A stretch of 64,000 nucleotides of DNA from a bacterium (GTDB lineage: Bacteria > Bdellovibrionota_C > UBA2361 > OMII01). Positions 58,508-64,000 of the stretch are shown piece after piece. Below the pieces are notes generated by a model. The model was given only the letters and a program-made list of their open reading frames with translations, was not told the DNA's origin and ran no database searches. Positions within the stretch are counted from its first letter, which is position 1. The number at the start of each line of letters is the position of its first letter. The stretch lies in NCBI GenBank assembly GCA_017853915.1, contig JAFMIS010000001.1:1-64000 (forward strand). Direction: 5' to 3'. A program made the translations under genes and the position numbers.

Positions 58508-59227
58508 ATGGACTTTTTTGACCATGAAAACCCCACCCCAGCGGCAAGGACCAAAGATTATCGAAATGTATTTGTCATTCAGGCCGCGCTCTTAACGACA
58601 GCGCTTCTACTCGCCGATATCCTTCACATGCTTCATGTGTCGGAGTTTAAAACTCTGCACCACTCGGTGTATCTGGTGCTGGGAGGGACATACTTCTATC
58701 TTCTCTGGGATCTCTTAAAAAACTTTCTCAAGAGCAGGATAGTGATAGCGAGCCTCTTCTTTTATATCATGTTGATGCTGACGGCAGTTTTCATTTTACA
58801 AAATCCATTCTTCACGTGGGTATCGAATCCAGTTCCTGGTTTAATTATCGTGCATGCTGGTCTCATCGCGATTGAGGTCCTAGCGATTGTGAGCGTATTT
58901 CGTGATGTTTTTTCGCCCAAAAACATTACTAAGAACAACTTGTGGGGCGCCGTGAGTCTTTTTCTGATGATGACGATTAGCTTCGCCAGCTTCTATGATC
59001 TGCTTAATCTTATCGCCCCGGGGAGCTTTGGATTCCCCCTTGAGCCTGGTTTTCGGACATATTCAGAATCTCTCTACTGCTCTCTTGTCGCCATTGGTGG
59101 TGGCACACCGAGCTACTCCTCACCAACGCTCCTGGTGCGAAATGTTGTGGCCCTTGAGGGAATAGTCGGGAATCTCTATCTCGTTGTTTTGATCGGCAGG
59201 ATTTTAGGGCGGGTGTCGAACGATTAA
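58508..59227 (+). CDS. Pore-loop (Ion_trans_2-like) membrane protein with altered filter
   Basis: About 239 residues with roughly six membrane helices. The last part, LYCSLVAIGGGTPSYSSPTL then VVALEGIVGNLYLVVLIGRI, matches the layout of bacterial potassium-channel pore domains (LY.S.VT.TTLGYGD..P then LE...G.LYL..L). The filter TxGYG is replaced by AIGGGTP (GGG at 197-199 from this start). It is therefore a channel homologue of doubtful selectivity. A TTG at 58472 is an alternative start. It follows mnmG closely. Confidence 0.75.
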   Translation: MDFFDHENPTPAARTKDYRNVFVIQAALLTTALLLADILHMLHVSEFKTLHHSVYLVLGGTYFYLLWDLLKNFLKSRIVIASLFFYIMLMLTAVFILQNPFFTWVSNPVPGLIIVHAGLIAIEVLAIVSVFRDVFSPKNITKNNLWGAVSLFLMMTISFASFYDLLNLIAPGSFGFPLEPGFRTYSESLYCSLVAIGGGTPSYSSPTLLVRNVVALEGIVGNLYLVVLIGRILGRVSND

Positions 59228-59262
59228 ATCGACAACGATGGTGGACTTCGCGGGCAGGATCG

Positions 59263-60675
59263 CTACGTTTTTTTGCTCAGTAAGTCTCGACGCTTTTTAG
59301 CCCAGGAGCTCTTTATCTCCTGTCTCGCCCGACCTAGGGCAAGAGCGTCCGCGGGTACGTCCTCGGTGATGACTGATCCGGCCGCGATAAGTGAGCCATC
59401 ACCGATCGTGACGGGAGCAACTAGGCAGGAGTTGCTGCCTATAAAAACATCCTTACCAATCGTAGTCTTCGATTTTCGATAGCCATCGTAGTTGCATGTA
59501 ATCGTTCCCGCTCCGATGTTTGTCTCCTCACCCACGATGCAATCTCCCAGGTATGTAAGGTGAGAGGCCTTGGCTCCATCATGAAGAGTCGAGCCCTTAA
59601 CTTCCACAAAGTTTCCGACCCGAACATGCGCGCCAAGAATGGTGCCAGGTCTCACGTTAGCGAAGGGCCCTACAGAGCTTTCGGCCCCGATGGTCGAGTC
59701 TTCGATCCGACTTCCGAGTTTAATGTGGGCCGAAGGACCTATGCTGCTATTGATAATGAGCGAAGATCCCTCAAGCACAACTGACGCGGCGATGGTTGTG
59801 GTGCCCTTGAGCTGCACGTGAGGCCCGATCCGAGCTCCCGGTTCGATGGTTACAGACTCGTCGATGGAGCAGCTGGAGAGGTCGTCAAAAATAACACCAG
59901 AGCTTTGCAAACGCTGAAGGAAACGCTCCTGGAGAACTCTGTTCACAAAAGCGAGGTCGCTCAATGTGTTAACGCCAGCGGCCTCTTTGGGGTCTCCGAG
60001 AGGAAAAGCGTTTACGGTCTGGCCCTCTTTTGAAGCCCGTTCGACGATATCAGTAAGGTAGTACTCGCCCTGTGAGTTCTTATTTTCAAGAGAATCGATC
60101 GCTGGCTTCAGGAATGACGAGTCGACCGCGTAGACTCCCGAATTAACCTCTGGGATCAGGAGCTCTTCAGGAGAGCAATCCTTTGCCTCCGTGATTCGCA
60201 GGACTTGGTTAGAGGAGCCTCGAATAATTCGCCCATATCCATTTGGTGGTGGAGTCTGGAATGAGATCATCGTGAGAGTGGATTTCTTATAGCGGTGGTA
60301 CTCGAGGAAGTGCCGCAAGGTCTCTGGTCGAAACAGCGGATGATCGGCGTAGGTTAAGATGACTGTGCCCTTGCACCCAACAAGCGCTGGTAGGGCGCAT
60401 CGTACCGCATGACCCGTCCCGAGCTGCTGATCCTGGTATACAGTCTCGATCGAGTGGTGCGCAGCGGCGGGAGAGGAGGCGAGGTGTTTCTCAAGAAGTT
60501 CTCGCTTGTGACCGACGACCACGATCGTTTTGGCAGGCTTGAGAGGCTCTAAGCCACGTAACACAAGGTCGATGAGAGCTCCCGCTCGAGTACTGGCGAG
60601 AGCCTTAGGGCTATCGCCTCCTAAGCGCTTTCCGAGACCAGCAGCTAAAATAACGCAATACGTATGATCGCTCAT
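59263..60675 (-). CDS. glmU: Bifunctional UDP-GlcNAc pyrophosphorylase / GlcN-1-P acetyltransferase
   Basis: The N-terminal nucleotidyltransferase domain has VILAAGLGKRLGGDSPKAL and QLGTGHAVRCALP. The C-terminal left-handed beta-helix shows hexapeptide repeats, with the catalytic histidine in KASHLTYLGD and NIGAGTITCNYDG. It makes UDP-GlcNAc for peptidoglycan and lipopolysaccharide. At 470 residues it is of usual length. A charged tail (WAKKRRDLLSKK) ends the protein. It is convergent with the channel-like gene. Confidence 0.95.
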   Translation of the reverse strand: MSDHTYCVILAAGLGKRLGGDSPKALASTRAGALIDLVLRGLEPLKPAKTIVVVGHKRELLEKHLASSPAAAHHSIETVYQDQQLGTGHAVRCALPALVGCKGTVILTYADHPLFRPETLRHFLEYHRYKKSTLTMISFQTPPPNGYGRIIRGSSNQVLRITEAKDCSPEELLIPEVNSGVYAVDSSFLKPAIDSLENKNSQGEYYLTDIVERASKEGQTVNAFPLGDPKEAAGVNTLSDLAFVNRVLQERFLQRLQSSGVIFDDLSSCSIDESVTIEPGARIGPHVQLKGTTTIAASVVLEGSSLIINSSIGPSAHIKLGSRIEDSTIGAESSVGPFANVRPGTILGAHVRVGNFVEVKGSTLHDGAKASHLTYLGDCIVGEETNIGAGTITCNYDGYRKSKTTIGKDVFIGSNSCLVAPVTIGDGSLIAAGSVITEDVPADALALGRARQEIKSSWAKKRRDLLSKKT

Positions 60676-60825
60676 GATGCAACGGTAGCACGGGCCGCGG
60701 GGCTTAAAAAGTGGCCCGGAACAGCCCTGAGCGGATCGCTGAGGAATCCAGCAAAATACCTTTTGATCCTCCCACTTCCTTGCTATTCATAGCTACTCGG
60801 AAAGAGGCACAAGGATACTCGCGTT

Positions 60826-62058
60826 ATGGTGACAAAAATAAAAGTAGCTAATCCCGTTGTTGAGCTTGATGGCGATGAGATGACACGGATCATCTGGCAG
60901 ATAATTCGCGAAAAGCTGATCCTGCCCTTTCTTGATATCGATATCAAATACTACGATCTCTCAATTCAGAATCGGGATGCCACAAACGATCAGGTCACGA
61001 TAGATTCAGCCGAAGCGATCAAAAAGTACGGTGTTGGTATTAAGTGCGCGACAATCACGCCCGATGAGGCGCGAGTAAAGGAATTTAGCCTTAAAAAGAT
61101 GTGGAAGTCCCCGAATGGGACGATTCGTAATATCATTGGCGGCACCGTATTTCGCGAGCCAATTATCTGTCGAAATATCCCGCGTTTGGTGCCTGGGTGG
61201 ACTGAGTCAATAATAATTGGTCGCCACGCGTTCGGAGATCAGTATCGAGCGACTGACTTCAAGGTGCCCGGCAAGGGCACGCTCACTATGAAGTTTGTTC
61301 CGGCTGATGGAGGAGCGGCTATCGAGCATGAGGTTTTTGATTTCACTGGAAGTGGCGTCGCGATGGGGATGTATAACCTCGATGAGTCGATCCGTAGCTT
61401 CGCGCGAAGCAGTTTAAACTATGGACTCGCCAAGAAGCTCCCGACCTACCTTTCGACGAAAAATACGATATTAAAAGCCTACGATGGCCGATTCAAAGAC
61501 ATCTTTCAGGAGGTATACGACACGGAATTCAAAGCCGCCTTTGAAGCGGCAGGCATTGAGTACCAGCATCGCTTAATTGATGACATGGTCGCGTACGCGA
61601 TGAAATCAAAGGGCGGCTTTGTCTGGGCGTGTAAGAACTATGATGGTGATGTGCAGTCCGACTCAGTGGCGCAAGGCTTCGGATCTCTTGGTCTCATGAC
61701 CTCTGTTCTTATGACTGAAGATGGTAAAACTATCGAGGCAGAGGCGGCCCACGGCACTGTTACCCGCCACTATAGACTTCATCAGCAAGGAAAAGAGACC
61801 TCGACGAATCCAATTGCCTCTATATTCGCGTGGAGCACGGGGCTTCGGTATCGAGCCGCGTTTGATGGCAATGAGGAGCTCTCGCGATTTGCCACTACAC
61901 TCGAACGAGTGTGCGTCGATGCCGTTGAGAGCGGAACCATGACGAAGGACCTCGCGATGTGCATTCATGGAGAGGCGACCCAACGTCAGCATTACGTCAC
62001 CACTGAGCAGTTTATGGCGCGAGTCGCTGATCTGTTAGCGACACGACTCTCCCGTTAG
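60826..62058 (+). CDS. icd: NADP-dependent isocitrate dehydrogenase (eukaryote-like type)
   Basis: The 410-residue product begins [18 protein letters not shown] and has [38 protein letters not shown] and [11 protein letters not shown], all typical of the subfamily shared by mitochondrial and cytosolic enzymes and some bacteria (Idh of type II). It oxidises isocitrate to 2-oxoglutarate in the TCA cycle. An AAGG sits about 12 bp before the ATG. No other TCA genes are nearby. Confidence 0.95.
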   Translation: MVTKIKVANPVVELDGDEMTRIIWQIIREKLILPFLDIDIKYYDLSIQNRDATNDQVTIDSAEAIKKYGVGIKCATITPDEARVKEFSLKKMWKSPNGTIRNIIGGTVFREPIICRNIPRLVPGWTESIIIGRHAFGDQYRATDFKVPGKGTLTMKFVPADGGAAIEHEVFDFTGSGVAMGMYNLDESIRSFARSSLNYGLAKKLPTYLSTKNTILKAYDGRFKDIFQEVYDTEFKAAFEAAGIEYQHRLIDDMVAYAMKSKGGFVWACKNYDGDVQSDSVAQGFGSLGLMTSVLMTEDGKTIEAEAAHGTVTRHYRLHQQGKETSTNPIASIFAWSTGLRYRAAFDGNEELSRFATTLERVCVDAVESGTMTKDLAMCIHGEATQRQHYVTTEQFMARVADLLATRLSR

Positions 62059-62110
62059 GCCCTGCTGCCTACGAGCTGCGATATGTAAGGCGGCCTTAGC
62101 TGTTCGAACT

Positions 62111-62138
62111 TTGACTTTGCAAGTTCCTCTGCGATAGT
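62111..62138 (+). promoter_or_regulatory. Candidate promoter of the poly-gamma-glutamate-hydrolase-like gene
   Basis: TTGACT (62111-62116) and GATAGT (62133-62138) with a 16 bp spacer, about 60 bp before the GTG start. This is a fair sigma-70 match, unproven. Confidence 0.45.
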
Positions 62139-62200
62139 CTCCCTGCCTCAAGCCTGCCTAGTTGATCACATGCGCGGGTTTATGGAATCACTGAGGGAAC

Positions 62201-62896
62201 GTGAGCAAGGTCGCTGCTTCAAATCAAAAGACATTTATAGGCGAGACGACTCCGCGCGACGCGGAGTTTTGGAAATTATCCGCTTCCATGCGCGATATGC
62301 GTGACTTAGAGGCGTTTCGATCCTTCGAAGAGCTTCGACGGTCCCACATTGAGGGAGTAGACTACCGAGTTGAAGAGCGTCGGGGCGCAATCAATCTACT
62401 CTGTGCCGCATGGCATGGAGGTAGAATGGAATTAGGGAGCGATATACTCGCTAACGCTATAGCAGGCGAGCGGTTCCACTACTATGCGTTTAGCGCCCTG
62501 ATTCCTCACTCTGGTCGCGGAGATCACCCCCTTCATATCACCTCGAGCCGTTTCAATGAGCCCCGGCTGCTACGGATTGCTGAAGCAAGTGACATGGTAT
62601 TCGCGATACACTGCTGCAGCACCGCTGAGGGATCTCGCCGTATTTTTATTGGTGGAGGGGCGCGGGATGGAATAAAAGAGGGTTTAATCGAAAGTCTAAG
62701 AGCACACGACTTTAACGCTGGCGCTGACCGGCTGTTCCCTGGCCTCCATCCATCGAACCCCTGCAATCGAGGACAACGCCTCGGCGTTCAGATCGAGATA
62801 CCCCAAGATTACATGAACTGGCTGCTCGCTCATGACGAGCGTTTTGATCGCCTCTCAACGATCATTTCCGACTATATGGCTGCGCTCGCGCGATAG
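62201..62896 (+). CDS. Poly-gamma-glutamate hydrolase-family protein
   Basis: The 231-residue product has the segments AAWHGGRMELGSDILANAIA, FHYYAFSAL and HITSSRFNEPRLLRIAEASD. In the phage PghP/YmaC family these supply the zinc-site histidine and acidic residues. Such enzymes cut poly-gamma-glutamate capsule or related gamma-linked peptides. No signal peptide is seen. The GTG start has GAGG at about 4 bp. A capsule operon is not visible nearby, so the substrate is open. Confidence 0.82.
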   Translation: MSKVAASNQKTFIGETTPRDAEFWKLSASMRDMRDLEAFRSFEELRRSHIEGVDYRVEERRGAINLLCAAWHGGRMELGSDILANAIAGERFHYYAFSALIPHSGRGDHPLHITSSRFNEPRLLRIAEASDMVFAIHCCSTAEGSRRIFIGGGARDGIKEGLIESLRAHDFNAGADRLFPGLHPSNPCNRGQRLGVQIEIPQDYMNWLLAHDERFDRLSTIISDYMAALAR

Positions 62897-62988
62897 TTTT
62901 TTAGGCCACGATTACTTGTTGCCTCGGAATACCGTTAAACCCCCAGGATTGAGTTGGCGTTGCCTCGGACATCTCTGGATTGTTGGCG

Positions 62989-63576
62989 CTATATAGCGTC
63001 TGAGGACGAGAGGGGCGAGGACAGGAGTTTTTCAATGCTTGCCTGGGCCCTTGGGGAGCTCCAATCTCGTGGCCCGACAATCCGGCGAGTCATTGACCCG
63101 GTGGCTGGATCCTGAAAGGAGATCTGCTCTCCGGAGGAATTCAGCATGATCGTCATCGGCAATCCCTGCGCTCCAAAAGCTCTCTTCAGAGCACCTTGTG
63201 CGTCAACTAAAACCGGGAATGGAATCCGCAACGTTTTGGCGAAATTGCTCGCGTCGGAAGCTGAGTCATCGATCGCTATTCCTAGTACCACAAAATCTCG
63301 ACCCTGAAATTTCCGTGATAGCTGAGAGAGAGAGGGAGCCTCAATCGCGCATGGGCCGCACCATGAAGCAAGGAAGTGTAGGAGAACAACAGAGCCGTGA
63401 AAGTCCGAGAGTGAGACCGATTCTCCATCGGTTGTCGTAAATTCCTTGTCGCTGAGCCCCACCCGTGTCACGGGATAGGATGGCACCGCCTGCACCAAGT
63501 CGCCTGGCGCTACGAGGCTTGAGAAAAAACACACGCAGAGGGTGCTCAATCGTATTGCGGTGGCGGATAATCGCAT
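62989..63576 (-). CDS. TlpA/ResA-like thiol-disulfide protein
   Basis: The 195-residue product has a signal peptide (LSTLCVCFFSSLVAPG) and a thioredoxin fold with the active site WCGPC in FLASWCGPCAIEAPSL, plus the cis-proline segment GLPMTIML. Such periplasmic reductases keep cysteines reduced, often for cytochrome c maturation; no ccm genes are seen here. It starts 11 bp after the stop of the Ig-like protein gene. Confidence 0.92.
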   Translation of the reverse strand: MRLSATAIRLSTLCVCFFSSLVAPGDLVQAVPSYPVTRVGLSDKEFTTTDGESVSLSDFHGSVVLLHFLASWCGPCAIEAPSLSQLSRKFQGRDFVVLGIAIDDSASDASNFAKTLRIPFPVLVDAQGALKRAFGAQGLPMTIMLNSSGEQISFQDPATGSMTRRIVGPRDWSSPRAQASIEKLLSSPLSSSDAI

Positions 63577-63587
63577 GAAATTTCGGG

Positions 63588-64000
63588 CTAGTACGAGATC
63601 TTCATCTTCGATAGTTTTTGCGAGGTTACGCGACCAAACTGATCCCGCAGAGAAACAGTTACGGTGACTTCTTTAAAAGAGTCTGTCGGTAGCGGTACGA
63701 ACTCTCCGATGTAGTGGCCCGGCGCTCGCTCAACGAGGGGAACACCTTGAGCCACTGTTCCAACGTCAAAGCTCGCAGTCTGGGCCGGAGAGCCGAACGC
63801 GACAACGATAAGCTTGTCGCCCTTTTTCATGCGGCCGGAGGGTGAGTCATGCGCGGAGGCAAGAATGAAGGGTGCTGGAGAGGACAAGAATTCGGGGCGC
63901 GAGCGGTTTGAGAGAGGCTCTATAGATTTCTCAACGACATTGCGGGCGAGATCCGTGATAATTTCGTTATCGAGTCCTTTAAGAGGCTCAAGCACAAGAT
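63588..64000 (-). CDS. Partial exported-type protein with C-terminal Ig-like domain
   Basis: The frame is open to the right edge, so the N terminus is missing. The visible 137 residues end with a beta-rich module (KKGDKLIVVAFGSPAQTASF, then GHYIGEFVPLP and VSLRDQFGRV) resembling the Ig-like repeats of surface or periplasmic proteins. I do not recognise the full family. It precedes the TlpA-like gene in the same direction. Confidence 0.65.
   Translation of the reverse strand, partial: LVLEPLKGLDNEIITDLARNVVEKSIEPLSNRSRPEFLSSPAPFILASAHDSPSGRMKKGDKLIVVAFGSPAQTASFDVGTVAQGVPLVERAPGHYIGEFVPLPTDSFKEVTVTVSLRDQFGRVTSQKLSKMKISY

Overview
The window is a chromosomal segment of a Gram-negative bacterium of moderate GC content. 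It carries a complete Mla phospholipid-transport operon, MltG, a soluble lytic transglycosylase, M23 peptidases and a TlpA-like thioredoxin, all of which imply an outer membrane and a periplasm. The order parA-parB-bactofilin-atpF'-atpF-atpH-atpA-atpG-atpD-atpC, with atpB-atpE placed elsewhere and a b subunit that starts with a signal-like segment, is typical of the old Deltaproteobacteria (Desulfobacterota, Bdellovibrionota, Myxococcota and relatives). I infer a member or relative of that assemblage but cannot name it from sequence alone. No rRNA, tRNA, CRISPR array, insertion sequence or prophage was seen. Nearly all of the window is core genome with a few lineage-specific genes.

Layout. 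Positions 1-9550 (minus strand): a partial glycosyltransferase, the F1 and stator genes of ATP synthase, a bactofilin, and ParB and ParA with four parS sites. Positions 9840-18062 (minus): a catalytically altered AONS-like protein, prfB with its programmed frameshift, the phoH-HD-ybeY operon, cinA and a periplasmic M23 protein. Positions 18179-28516 (plus): ruvX, mltG, a very low-complexity membrane protein, a structured intergenic RNA or terminator, then a MoxR-DUF58-BatA-vWA operon. Positions 28471-34832: a PMT-type glycosyltransferase, a nucleoside-salvage-like cassette (deoxyribosyltransferase, PfkB kinase, small conserved protein), a UvrD/PcrA helicase and a 57-residue membrane microprotein. 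Positions 35018-40709: rlmE, mlaEFDC, rnhA, a GDPD-like lipoprotein, an IMPase and a 38-residue basic protein.

Positions 40801-49510 are the replication-origin neighbourhood: gyrB, recF, dnaN and dnaA on the minus strand, then atpB-atpE on the plus strand. DnaA-box clusters lie both in the dnaA-dnaN spacer and beyond atpE, so the origin may be bipartite. Positions 49539-64000 hold trxB, an orphan biotin carboxylase, a GNAT-M23-RluA operon, a MutY relative without an iron-sulfur cluster, a lytic transglycosylase, mnmG, a pore-loop channel-like protein with a broken selectivity filter, glmU, NADP-isocitrate dehydrogenase, a poly-gamma-glutamate-hydrolase-like protein, a TlpA-like protein and a partial Ig-like protein.

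Working together: ParABS, DnaA/DnaN/RecF/GyrB and the DnaA boxes form the initiation and segregation module. The two atp clusters together encode a full F1Fo complex. MltG, the lytic transglycosylase, GlmU, bactofilin and the periplasmic M23 protein serve cell-wall growth. The most distinctive items are the active-site-less AONS homologue, the two DnaA-box clusters, the structured element before moxR, the filter-less channel and the two microproteins.
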